The position numbers and the translations under genes were made by a program. A stretch of 32,179 nt of DNA from Verrucomicrobiota bacterium. Its GTDB lineage: Bacteria > Verrucomicrobiota > Verrucomicrobiia > Limisphaerales > SIBE01. The stretch spans positions 1 through 32,179 of the forward strand of contig VHDE01000057.1 in the NCBI GenBank assembly GCA_016871515.1, in the 5' to 3' direction. The notes under the pieces were generated by a model. The model had not been told where the DNA came from. It was given only the letters and a program-made list of their open reading frames with translations, and did no database searches. Shown piece by piece: positions 24,651 to 32,179 of this stretch; positions within the stretch are counted from its first letter, which is position 1; the number at the start of each line of letters is the position of its first letter.

Positions 24651-26360
24651 ATGGCTGAGTCAAAGAAGAAACCGGTCCCACCTTCCGGAGCGAACCGGCC
24701 ACCAGGCACTCCTGCCGAAGGCCAATCTCCCTTAACCGATTTGCTCTCACGCGAAGAACTCGACACTCTCTCCACCCTGCAGATTGTTGATCTGATCGTC
24801 AGCAAACTGCCGGCTCGACATCCATCCATCATGGACGTCGTCTATCTGCGCGAGCGCATCGCCACCTTGGAGGAAACAAATTTTCAAGCGCAGGAAGCGA
24901 TCGAAAAACTCGACGCGATTGTGGAGAAGCTGCGTTCTCCGGCGTTTCGCGTCGGAACATTTCTCATGCCGATTGAACCTGACAAAGCGCACGTTTGCGT
25001 CGGCGGCACCGATTACGTTTGTCGCATCGACCCACAAATGCCTTTGACAAGCCTTCAGGTAGGACAACGCGTCCTGTGCAATGAAGCTTTCGCGGTCGTG
25101 CAAGGCCTCGGCTTTGATCGGAATGGACCAATTGTGCGCCTGGACGAGCTGCTGTCGGACGGCCGGCTGCGGATTGGCCAGGAAACTGGACTGATCCCAT
25201 TGGTGCTGCTGCGTTCGGCTTTGCTGGCAAAGGAAAAGTTGAAACCGGGTCTGGAAGTTCGTCTCGACCTCAACCAGCGCGTGGCTCTCGAAGTGGTTGG
25301 AATGGGCAAGCGGGTCGATCGTTCCTTGGAAACGGTCACGCCGCTGCCCTGGCAAGCTATCGGCGGACAAGATGAGGCCGTTCAGGCGATTCGCGATACG
25401 ATTGAACTGCCGTTCTTGCACCGGGATTTGTTCAAGCGTTTCGAACACACTGTTCCCAAGGGCTTCTTGCTTTACGGCCCGCCCGGTTGTGGCAAGACAT
25501 TGCTCGGCAAGGCGACCGCTTACAACTTGCGGCAGCAGATCAAAACACAGACAGGCGTCGATCGTCCGGAATTCTTTCTCCATGTCAAAGGCCCTGAGAT
25601 TTTGAACATGTGGGTTGGTGAATCTGAACGACAAGTGCGCGATCTTTTCGCTCAATGCCGCGAACGAGCGAACGATGGCGCCTTGGCCTTCTTATTCATC
25701 GATGAAGCCGAATCGGTTTTAGGCACGCGCCGGGCTGGCCGTTATCACAGCATTCTCAGCACGCTCGTGCCAATGTTTTGCACGGAGATGGATGGTTTGG
25801 AACCGCTGAAAAATGTCGTGGTCATTCTGGCGTCGAATCGGGCGGACCTTATCGACCCGGCCATCCTCCGGCCAGGCCGAATCGACCGCAAGATCAAGGT
25901 CCATCGGCCGGACTTGGCCGGCGTCCAAAGCATTTACGAGATTTACCTGCGCGACAGTCTTCCGTTGGCCGAGCCAAAGAAAGAACTGGCGGTTGCGGCG
26001 ACCCAAGCACACTTTGCTCGGATTCCCGAGAATCAATTCCTCGAGGTCGTTTATCGCAGCGGGAAGAAGGACGTTTTGTACCGGGGCGACCTGGCTAGCG
26101 GAGCCATAGTGGCGGCCATCGTGGAACGCGCCAAGAGCTTTGCCATCAAGCGTTCGATCGAAACGAAACTTGAGACGCTCATCACTCGCGAAGATCTCGT
26201 GGATGCCTTGAATAAGGAATACGCCGAGAACGATCTCTTCCCAACGACAGACATTACAGAAGACTGGATGAAGCTCACTGACTTCGATCCAGACAATGTG
26301 ATCAGGCTGGGGCCAGTTCGGCCGCGCAAGGTGGAAACGCTCGGAGGTGGCATCGTTTAG
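24651..26360 (+). CDS. arc: Proteasome-associated AAA ATPase (Arc/Mpa family)
   Basis: The 569-residue ring ATPase unfolds tagged proteins and feeds them to the proteasome. The N-terminus (residues 1-60) is disordered. A coiled coil follows (about 64-95, YLRERIATLEETNFQAQEAI), the segment that binds Pup in Mpa, then OB-type domains to about 240. The AAA module has GPPGCGKT (about 276-283), FLFIDEAES (about 347-355) and RPGRIDRKI. The C-terminus is LGGGIV, not the GQYL tail by which Mpa docks on the actinobacterial 20S. The next gene's first possible start (GTG 26347) overlaps this one by 14 nt. This is the ATPase of the UBact-proteasome operon. Confidence 0.93.
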   Translation: MAESKKKPVPPSGANRPPGTPAEGQSPLTDLLSREELDTLSTLQIVDLIVSKLPARHPSIMDVVYLRERIATLEETNFQAQEAIEKLDAIVEKLRSPAFRVGTFLMPIEPDKAHVCVGGTDYVCRIDPQMPLTSLQVGQRVLCNEAFAVVQGLGFDRNGPIVRLDELLSDGRLRIGQETGLIPLVLLRSALLAKEKLKPGLEVRLDLNQRVALEVVGMGKRVDRSLETVTPLPWQAIGGQDEAVQAIRDTIELPFLHRDLFKRFEHTVPKGFLLYGPPGCGKTLLGKATAYNLRQQIKTQTGVDRPEFFLHVKGPEILNMWVGESERQVRDLFAQCRERANDGALAFLFIDEAESVLGTRRAGRYHSILSTLVPMFCTEMDGLEPLKNVVVILASNRADLIDPAILRPGRIDRKIKVHRPDLAGVQSIYEIYLRDSLPLAEPKKELAVAATQAHFARIPENQFLEVVYRSGKKDVLYRGDLASGAIVAAIVERAKSFAIKRSIETKLETLITREDLVDALNKEYAENDLFPTTDITEDWMKLTDFDPDNVIRLGPVRPRKVETLGGGIV

Positions 26361-26484
26361 GGACGGTTGCTGTCCTGAAGATAGCGAGACGGTACGCCGT
26401 GCAAAGAATCCCGAGCCCAACGAGCGTCCGCCGCGCCCCACATTCACTTTTCCGACGCACCAACGTGGCGACATCAGGGACGGA

Positions 26485-28038
26485 ATGGAATCCGTCCTTA
26501 CCCGTCTCATCCGCGCCATGAGCTCCCCTGTTATTCAATTTGGCCTCGAAACGGAGATCGGCATCACCTGCGACGGGAAGGAGGAAATAGATGTCGTTGC
26601 TGAATCCATTGCTTTAGTTCGTAGCGCCACCGAGCCCGGTGTATGGATGTGTTGGGATTACGAAGGTGAAGATCCGCACGCGGATATGCGCGGTTTCCGA
26701 GTGCCCGAACTGCGGCAGGACACCGACGAAGCAAATTATTTTGCGCAGGATGCCGAGCGGGAACTCAGCTTTGTGGAAATCAAGAGTGACTTGGTTTTGG
26801 GTAATGGAGCGCGCTTTTACAACGACCACGCACATCCCGAATATTGCACTCCCGAATGCCGGAGTTTTGCCGAGTTAGTGGCGCACGATCGCGCCGGGGA
26901 ACGTATTCTGATGGCTTGCGCCCAGCACCTTTCCGAGCAACGGAATGCCGCGGTTCGCCTTTACAAGAACAACACCGACTTTTTCGGTCACAGTTACGGC
27001 TGCCACGAGAACTATCTATTGCCCCGCTCATTGCCTTGGGAAACTTTGGCGCAAGGCATGCAAGCCTTTCTGGTCACTCGGCAGATTTACGCGGGAGCGG
27101 GCAAATTCGCAATCGAAGCTGAGGACAAGTTTATTTCTCCCGGTTTTCAGATCGGGCAGCGAAGCGATTTCTTCAGCGAATTACAGAGCGTCGATACGAT
27201 GCAGCACCGGCCCTTGATCAATACTCGAGACGAGCCGCATGCCAATCCGAAGTGCTATCGCCGGTTTCATGTTATTTTGGGTGACGCGAATATGTCGCCC
27301 TTTGCGACGCGCTTGAAGATCGGGACGACGGCATTGGTCCTGGAAGCTCTGGTTCGTGATCCGGACCGGGCTCTTCCAAAGCTGGCGGATCCATTGGCAG
27401 CATTGCCTGCCATTTCGCGGGATCCTCAATTCCGTTGGGAAGTGGGGTTGGAAGGCAGCCAACCCTCGACGGCCCTGGAAATACAACGGGCTTATGCGCA
27501 GTTCGTGCGCGACGTTTGTGATCTAACCTCTCCCGAGAAGGTGGAGTTGCTGTCCGATTGGGAGACGGTATTGAATGACTTGGAAATGGATTATCGGATG
27601 TGTCGGGACCGGCTGGACTGGGTGGCGAAATTGACCTTGGTGCGCGAGTTTCAGGCGACGCAGGGCCTCGAGGATGATGACCCGTGGCTGCGGAGTTTTG
27701 ACTTGGAATATCATCGTCTTGATAAGGCTGCGGGTTTGTATTATGGGTTGGAACAATCTGGAATGATACGGGGCGTTCCAGACGATAGCATCGTGCGGGA
27801 GGCCGTGACCAATCCGCCGCCCACCCGGGCTTATGTCCGGGGAAAATGCGTTCAGAAATTTGCGGCCGCCGTGATCTCCGCGCAGTGGGATCACATTACA
27901 TTGCAAGGCAGCAATGGCCCGATTAAGATTTCGTTGCTGGATTTGTTCGCGCCCGGTGAAATTGTGCAGTATGCTAAGGCTATAGATGCCGCACGTTCCC
28001 CGGACGATTTACGAATGATCGCGAACATGCCAATTTAG
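26485..28038 (+). CDS. dop: Deamidase/depupylase Dop-like protein
   Basis: This PafA/Dop-family enzyme, 517 residues from ATG 26485, should convert the C-terminal Gln of the modifier to Glu and remove it from targets. Diagnostic Dop features are the WDYEGEDPHADMRGF segment (Dop loop region), NGARFYNDHAHPEY with the conserved Asp, KNNTDFFGHSYGCHENYL and INTRDEPHANPKCYRRFHV. N-terminal FGLETEIGIT carries the nucleotide-site glutamates. The start at 26485 has AGGGA 4 nt upstream. ATG 26518 begins at the conserved core, and GTG 26347 would add a tail with no resemblance to the family. It sits between the ATPase and the modifier. Confidence 0.88.
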   Translation: MESVLTRLIRAMSSPVIQFGLETEIGITCDGKEEIDVVAESIALVRSATEPGVWMCWDYEGEDPHADMRGFRVPELRQDTDEANYFAQDAERELSFVEIKSDLVLGNGARFYNDHAHPEYCTPECRSFAELVAHDRAGERILMACAQHLSEQRNAAVRLYKNNTDFFGHSYGCHENYLLPRSLPWETLAQGMQAFLVTRQIYAGAGKFAIEAEDKFISPGFQIGQRSDFFSELQSVDTMQHRPLINTRDEPHANPKCYRRFHVILGDANMSPFATRLKIGTTALVLEALVRDPDRALPKLADPLAALPAISRDPQFRWEVGLEGSQPSTALEIQRAYAQFVRDVCDLTSPEKVELLSDWETVLNDLEMDYRMCRDRLDWVAKLTLVREFQATQGLEDDDPWLRSFDLEYHRLDKAAGLYYGLEQSGMIRGVPDDSIVREAVTNPPPTRAYVRGKCVQKFAAAVISAQWDHITLQGSNGPIKISLLDLFAPGEIVQYAKAIDAARSPDDLRMIANMPI

Positions 28039-28048
28039 GAAGAAGATT

Positions 28049-28219
28049 ATGCCAGACCAAGCTCAAAAAACACGGCCGATGGCTCCCGGACCCAGCGGTG
28101 GAGGTGATGGTCCCAGTTCTCCAAAGGTTGATAAGCCGAATGTCGAAGAACTGTTGAAGCGGATGCGCAAGGTCGATCCTGATCAAGCGAAACGCTATCG
28201 CCAGCGCACCGGCCAATGA
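28049..28219 (+). CDS. UBact/Pup-type ubiquitin-like modifier
   Basis: A 56-residue protein, too short for many gene callers. The start ATG 28049 has GGAAGAAG just upstream (28038-28045), and the stop TGA (28217-28219) overlaps the ATG of the beta subunit gene. The sequence begins MPDQAQKTRPMAPGPSGGGD, a disordered Pro/Gly-rich part. A helical core follows (VEELLKRMRKVDPDQAKRYR), then the C-terminus QRTGQ. The RTG-Gln end, charged helix and position between dop and the proteasome genes identify it as UBact, the Pup relative of Gram-negative groups. The C-terminal Gln is expected to be deamidated to Glu by Dop, then joined to target lysines by PafA. It is intact. Confidence 0.92.
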   Translation: MPDQAQKTRPMAPGPSGGGDGPSSPKVDKPNVEELLKRMRKVDPDQAKRYRQRTGQ

Positions 28220-28989
28220 TCGATACTGCGCCGATTGCAGGCGATTTTCTGTCGTTGCTCGCGGCGCGCCACCTTTCGCCGATCCGGGCTGATAGTTCTC
28301 CAGCTGCTCCCGTCCAAACCCAGGCCACGACGGTTTTTGCCTTCGAGTATTCCGAAGGCGTGTTAATGGCTGGGGACCGCCGCGCAACGGCCGGAAACCT
28401 CATTGTTACCGACCGCGTCGATAAGGTCATCGAGATTGACGCAACCTCGCTGTTGGCGATTGCAGGAGTTCCCGCGACTGCCTTTGAGATGGCGCGGGTG
28501 TTGCAAACATCCTTCGAGTACTACCGCCGCAGTCAGCTTCAGCCGCTCAGCCTTCCCGCCAAAGTTCGCGCGCTGGCCCGATTGCTGCGTGACAACCTCC
28601 CCATGACAATGCAGGGCGTCGGTATTGTGATGCCGTTGTTCGCAGGGTTGAACCATGCGGTGAAACCGGCGAAAGCCCAGATTTATTTTTACGATCCGCT
28701 CGGCGCGCAATTCCAGGCTGTAGGTTACGCGGCTTCTGGATCGGGTTCCGGAACAATCCGGAGCATTTTGAGTTTTCAAGAACGTTACGGGAAGCCGAAG
28801 CCTCAGGCGATGAGCTTGGGCGAAGCCGTCCAATTCGCGCTGCGTCTGCTCATGGTGGCTTCGGAGTTCGACTCGGCCACGGGCGGCGTCAGTCCGGAAG
28901 CGCGCACGTTTGCGACGATCAAAGTGCTGCGAGAAGATGGGGTGCGAACAGTTGACACGGAACAGCAGGGTCAGTTTTTGCGCGCATGA
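28216..28989 (+). CDS. prcB: Proteasome beta subunit (catalytic)
   Basis: The 257-residue beta subunit is made with a 37-residue propeptide. The active site is complete when aligned with mycobacterial PrcB. Thr38 is the nucleophile Thr1 (QATTVFAF), Asp54 fits Asp17 (MAGDRR) and Lys70 fits Lys33 (RVDKV). Later come AMQG-like PMTMQGVGIVMPLFAGL, GSGSGT and DSATGG. The residue before the cleavage point is Ala, not the usual Gly. The ATG overlaps the modifier stop (ATGA), and the stop overlaps the alpha subunit ATG in the same way, so translation is coupled. Confidence 0.93.
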   Translation: MIDTAPIAGDFLSLLAARHLSPIRADSSPAAPVQTQATTVFAFEYSEGVLMAGDRRATAGNLIVTDRVDKVIEIDATSLLAIAGVPATAFEMARVLQTSFEYYRRSQLQPLSLPAKVRALARLLRDNLPMTMQGVGIVMPLFAGLNHAVKPAKAQIYFYDPLGAQFQAVGYAASGSGSGTIRSILSFQERYGKPKPQAMSLGEAVQFALRLLMVASEFDSATGGVSPEARTFATIKVLREDGVRTVDTEQQGQFLRA

Positions 28990-29726
28990 TTGAGGAACCA
29001 TATCGTTGGCTGGAAGCTATCGGCAACCGCCGTGAGTACGTGCGGGAGCAAATCAAGGGAGGGTCACCCGTCTTCGGCGCCAGTTTGGCCGATGGGATTC
29101 TGTTGCTCGGAGTCGGGAGCGGCAATTCGAAGGTCTTTGAACTTTTTGACCGGCATGCCCTCGTCGGCTTGGGGCATCCGGCGGATATTGAGAAAATTCG
29201 GCAGGCCGCCATCGACGCGGCGCACATGGAGGCATTTACGCGCGCGCCCGAAGATGTGAGTTTGCGGCGGCTGGTGAGTTTTGGATTAAGTCCGCAATTG
29301 AAAACGAATTTCGAACAGATCTTTAGCGCGCCGTTTTTGGTCGAACTGCTTCTCGCGGAGGTGGGCGCCCATCCGGAAAACGATTTGCTGTTGCGGCTGC
29401 ACTTTGATGGCGGATTCAAGACTCACTCGAAAGGCGCGGTGGTTGTGGCGAGCCAGCCTGATCCGGAGACGGCAGCACAAAGCTGGCTAGCGCAAGCATT
29501 AGCTGACAAAGCGGATCGTGGCCAAGTCGCTGATCTGATGTTGCAGGCGTGGTGGTGCTTGACGGAAAATAAAAGTCTGGCAGAGAATCCACCGTCCGAA
29601 GATGAGCGCCGAGCAGGGTGGCGGAACGCAATCAACGGCAAGATAGTCGAGATCGGATGGCTGGCTCGACAAAGCCAAAGGCAAGCGCGCTTCGACATGT
29701 TAACCTTGAACCAAGTAGGTTTATGA
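28986..29726 (+). CDS. prcA: Proteasome alpha subunit
   Basis: The 246-residue alpha subunit forms the outer gate ring. The Ntn-hydrolase fold is visible: FGASLADGILLLGVGSGNSKVFELFDRHALVGLGHPADIEKIRQAAIDAAHMEAFTRAPEDVSLR, read in short pieces (DGILLLGV, HALVGLGHPADI, DAAHMEAFTRAPEDVS). There is no N-terminal Thr, so it is not catalytic. Its start overlaps prcB by 4 nt, and its end overlaps pafA (ATGA at 29723-29726). It is less conserved than the beta subunit, as usual for the family. The N-terminal gating residues MIEEPYRWLEAIG begin directly at the start, supporting ATG 28986. Confidence 0.9.
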   Translation: MIEEPYRWLEAIGNRREYVREQIKGGSPVFGASLADGILLLGVGSGNSKVFELFDRHALVGLGHPADIEKIRQAAIDAAHMEAFTRAPEDVSLRRLVSFGLSPQLKTNFEQIFSAPFLVELLLAEVGAHPENDLLLRLHFDGGFKTHSKGAVVVASQPDPETAAQSWLAQALADKADRGQVADLMLQAWWCLTENKSLAENPPSEDERRAGWRNAINGKIVEIGWLARQSQRQARFDMLTLNQVGL

Positions 29727-31126
29727 ACCGTGTCGTTGGCCTGGAAACGGAATATGGTTGTTTGACAAACGACCCTTCCGGACCGCCCAGCGCTGTGGGT
29801 CGCGTGCGCAACTGGATTTTCGACCGGGCGCGCTATGGCCTGCCTGACATGCATCAACGAGACTGGGACGAGCCGGCGGGCAACGGAGGTTTTCTCTTCA
29901 ATGGCGGACGGGCCTATGTGGATATGGGGCATCTCGAGTACTGCACGCCAGAATGTCTTTCACTGATCGATCTGCTGCGCTATGACCGCGCCGGTGATGC
30001 AATTCTCGTGCAGGCGGTGAAAGACTTGCGCTTGTCCGATCAAGTCAGTTTCATCCGCAACAACATCGATCATTACTCCGGCGCGACCTTCGGCTGCCAC
30101 GAGAATTATTTGGTCCGCCGTTCTTCAACCCCCATAACCGAGACCAATGTTTTGTCGTTGCTGGCTTTTTTAACCTTGCGCCAACTTTACGGCGGCGCCG
30201 GTCGCGTCGGTGCGACGCCTGGAGCCGAGCTGCGAGGCGATCTCATTCGGCCGGGCGCGGACAGCCATTTTCAAATCAGCCAGCGCGCGGACTACATCAA
30301 TAATGACTTGTTCGAATGGGTCCAATTCAATCGAGCCATCATTAACACGCGGGATGAACCCTTGGCCGACGCGCGGAAGTACCGCCGGCTTCACTTGCTG
30401 CATGGCGATACCAGCGTGCTGCCGACCACGCTCCTCTTGAAGGTTGGCACCACGTCGTTGGTGCTGGATTTGTTGGAATTGGATCGCATGCCTCGAATCG
30501 TGCTGGCCGATGCAGTGCTCAGTTTTCGGGGAATGTCGCACCAGCCTGACGGCCCCTGGGTGGCGACGCTTGCGGATGGCCGGCGCGAAAACGCCATCGA
30601 GCTGCTCTTCCAATTTTACGAAGCCGCTCGCAGCGAATTCAACGGGCGCGACGAAGAGACCAATGTTGTCCTGGACGTCTGGCAGGAAACGCTCACGGCC
30701 CTCGGCAAACAACCGGAAGCGCTCGTGGGCAAAGTGGATTGGATCACCAAACGCTGGCTCTTTCAGCAATTCATCGAACGCGAGAAAATTCCGTGGATCG
30801 ATCCCTGGCTGCGCGCTCAAGACCTCGAATTCCATCATGTCGATCCCGCCCGCAACTTGGGCTTGGCACTCGCGCAAACACCGCCCGCTTGGGAGATCAC
30901 GGCGGACGATATTGCTGAAGCGACGCGGCACGCGCCAACCAACACGCGCGCTCAAATCCGCTCGCACATCATGCACCAGCTCAAACACCATCCCATACGC
31001 TACTTCGTCGATTGGGAGGTCATCGATGCCGAAGGGATCAACTCGCTCAATCTGCTGAACCCTTTCGAATCTTCCCCGGACACCGTCGAGAATTGGTGCA
31101 AGCAGCTCAATAGCACCAAGAATTAA
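29723..31126 (+). CDS. pafA: Modifier ligase PafA-like protein
   Basis: This 467-residue ATP-dependent ligase is expected to join the Glu-ended modifier to target lysines. MNRVVGLETEYG carries the nucleotide-site glutamates. NGGRAYVDMGHLEYCTPEC has the conserved catalytic Asp of the family, and FGCHENYLVRR, FQISQRADYI, IINTRDEPLADARKYRRLHLLHGD and KVGTTSLVLDLLEL follow. It is distinguished from Dop by lacking the Dop loop and ends in LNPFESSPDTVENW, resembling PafA. The start at 29723 (ATGA overlap with prcA, with AAGTAGG upstream) gives the family length. An open frame upstream to 29618 is inside prcA and not part of it. It is the last gene of the operon. Confidence 0.92.
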   Translation: MNRVVGLETEYGCLTNDPSGPPSAVGRVRNWIFDRARYGLPDMHQRDWDEPAGNGGFLFNGGRAYVDMGHLEYCTPECLSLIDLLRYDRAGDAILVQAVKDLRLSDQVSFIRNNIDHYSGATFGCHENYLVRRSSTPITETNVLSLLAFLTLRQLYGGAGRVGATPGAELRGDLIRPGADSHFQISQRADYINNDLFEWVQFNRAIINTRDEPLADARKYRRLHLLHGDTSVLPTTLLLKVGTTSLVLDLLELDRMPRIVLADAVLSFRGMSHQPDGPWVATLADGRRENAIELLFQFYEAARSEFNGRDEETNVVLDVWQETLTALGKQPEALVGKVDWITKRWLFQQFIEREKIPWIDPWLRAQDLEFHHVDPARNLGLALAQTPPAWEITADDIAEATRHAPTNTRAQIRSHIMHQLKHHPIRYFVDWEVIDAEGINSLNLLNPFESSPDTVENWCKQLNSTKN

Positions 31127-31198
31127 GGCCGGTTCACTCGATTCGACATTGCCTCTTGTCTTCAGAATCGCGTGAGTTAATCTCCGAACATAGCAACG

Positions 31199-31585
31199 CT
31201 TGGCGGACAGCCTGTTGAGAGTGAGGCGCCGGTTAGCAGCGGAGCGGAGCCTTTGTTGGAACCCGGCGACCGGCTCTCGCGCGAGGAATTTGAGCGACGT
31301 TACGAGCGCATGCCGCACATCAAAAAGGCAGAGCTCATCGAAGGAATTGTTTACATGCCCTCGCGCGTTCGCGCCCGGAAACATGCTGCGCCTCACAATC
31401 AGATCGGCACTTGGCTCGGCGTGTATTTGCCGGAAACCCCGGGTGTCGATTGTTTCGATAACTCGACTGTCCGTCTCGACCTGGACAACGAGCCTCAGCC
31501 AGACCTGGTCCTGATGAAACTGGCGGCCAAAGGTGGGCAGGGTCGGATTTTTTTTGATCCCAATTGCATTATCAAACTCCCGTAA
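31199..31585 (+). pseudogene. Truncated Uma2-family (DUF820) endonuclease-like gene
   Basis: Recognisable Uma2 sequence: GDRLSREEFERRYERMPHIK, ELIEGIVYMPSRV, then PHNQIGTWLGVYL, and STVRLDLDNEPQPDLVLM. These PD-(D/E)XK-like proteins are about 190-220 residues long. Here the frame stops after about 110, at KLP (31585), just after the QPD segment, so the C-terminal catalytic half is lost. The N-terminal region before 31253 reads on in frame (PVESEAPVSSGAEPLLEP) but has no ATG. It is probably a gene remnant. Confidence 0.6.
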
Positions 31586-31729
31586 GCGCTAGGGATTTGG
31601 ACGTCTCTTGGGCCGTTACGCCAGAGTGGAAACATGAAGTGATTGCACAGAGAAGGGCGTAAGCAGACGCGGCGACGCGGAGGCCCAGATTCCACGCTTA
31701 TCAGCATCTCAAATATAGAAAGGCTATCT

Positions 31730-31918
31730 ATGAAGAGCATCAAAGTTACTGTGGACATCGAAGGTCTCCGCTCGGAATTGCAGCAGGTCCGAAAGGCTTC
31801 CTTGCTGGCAACCAGAGAAAATGATTTTCGAAAAGTTGCGCGGTTAACGGCGCAGGCAGCGAGTCTGAACAAAGCAATCATTGAAGCGCAAGGTTTGTTG
31901 GCTGAACAGTTGGCTTGA
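31730..31918 (+). CDS. Small coiled-coil protein, unknown function (62 aa)
   Basis: MKSIKVTVDIEGLRSELQQV begins the sequence, followed by RKASLLATRENDFRKVARLTAQAASLNKAII and a LLAEQLA end. The middle is a likely single helix with heptad-like Leu/Ala spacing. GAAAGG (31718-31723) lies 6 nt upstream of ATG 31730, a good ribosome site. It is not in an operon with the Uma2 remnant. I do not recognise the family. A possible second tiny ORF (31990-32082, 30 aa) follows, and the last 97 bp of the window hold nothing recognisable. Confidence 0.5.
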   Translation: MKSIKVTVDIEGLRSELQQVRKASLLATRENDFRKVARLTAQAASLNKAIIEAQGLLAEQLA

Positions 31919-32179
31919 GTTAGCTGTGTCGGCGGCCAGGCGGGTTTGTTTCCATTCTATTCGGCGATCGTGCATTCCTGGGAGCCGCCATGACAAAATT
32001 GGATGCTCTTGGCGGGGTCGCACCTATCATTATTCAATTGGCTCATCAAATGAATAATGAAGATTTTGCAGAGAACTCGTAGGTTTTTCAGCCGGGTTTT
32101 GGGACCGACCGGGCAGCGTTCGTGCCGCGTTTTCGTATAGGCTCCATAGTGAATAATACAACGGGAGGCCCGGGTGGAT

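Noticed and set aside
29618..29722. Upstream extension of PafA
   Set aside because: It lies within prcA, and the ATGA overlap marks the real start.
31990..32082. Possible 30-residue ORF
   Set aside because: It is too short and has no family resemblance; kept only as a note.

Overview
The window looks like chromosomal DNA of a soil or sediment Verrucomicrobia-type bacterium (Pedosphaera-like). This is an inference from gene content: a Pup/UBact-type proteasome cluster in a genome with outer-membrane and lipid-A-type genes, a Tat-exported TIM-barrel protein, Uma2 and ECF/ChrR families, and many palindromic repeats between genes. It has no rRNA, integrase, transposase or CRISPR. It opens inside the 3' half of a tRNA, probably Arg(CCU).

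Region 1 (1-8.5 kb) holds a YdcF/ElyC-like membrane protein, a secreted cupredoxin-like protein and a HAMP-cyclase-type sensor. The sensor is frameshifted and cut off against an opposing ClC chloride channel gene that is also frameshifted and has lost its 3' end. An intact MacA-MacB type efflux operon follows, with an 18-bp perfect palindrome on the start codon of its first gene.

Region 2 (8.5-18.4 kb) holds a GlcD-like FAD oxidase, then a convergent Tat-signal sugar isomerase/epimerase and an SDR epimerase. Next come a cytochrome-like fragment, a cloverleaf-forming palindromic element, and an ECF sigma gene broken by a 5-bp tandem duplication but still followed by its ChrR-type cupin partner. 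After these lie a small conserved protein, a frameshifted nitroreductase-like gene, a broken outer-membrane barrel gene, a PAS/LuxR remnant, a LAB_N/zinc-ribbon fusion and two small membrane proteins. Broken genes are unusually dense here, so both real gene decay and assembly error must be considered.

Region 3 (18.9-23.2 kb) is housekeeping and intact: infA, a beta-CASP RNase-like metallo-beta-lactamase, a TonB/TolA-like protein and rho.

Region 4 (23.6-31.1 kb) is the highlight: a tightly packed, same-strand operon of WYL regulator, Arc/Mpa-type AAA ATPase, dop, a 56-residue ubiquitin-like modifier (UBact/Pup type, ending Arg-Thr-Gly-Gln), proteasome beta, proteasome alpha and pafA. Three junctions are ATGA overlaps. 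The expected scheme is that Dop deamidates the C-terminal Gln of the modifier, PafA joins it to target lysines, and the AAA ring feeds tagged proteins to the alpha/beta proteasome, with the WYL protein as likely regulator. The modifier gene is easily missed by annotation because it is only 171 bp long.

The window ends with a truncated Uma2 gene and a small coiled-coil ORF.
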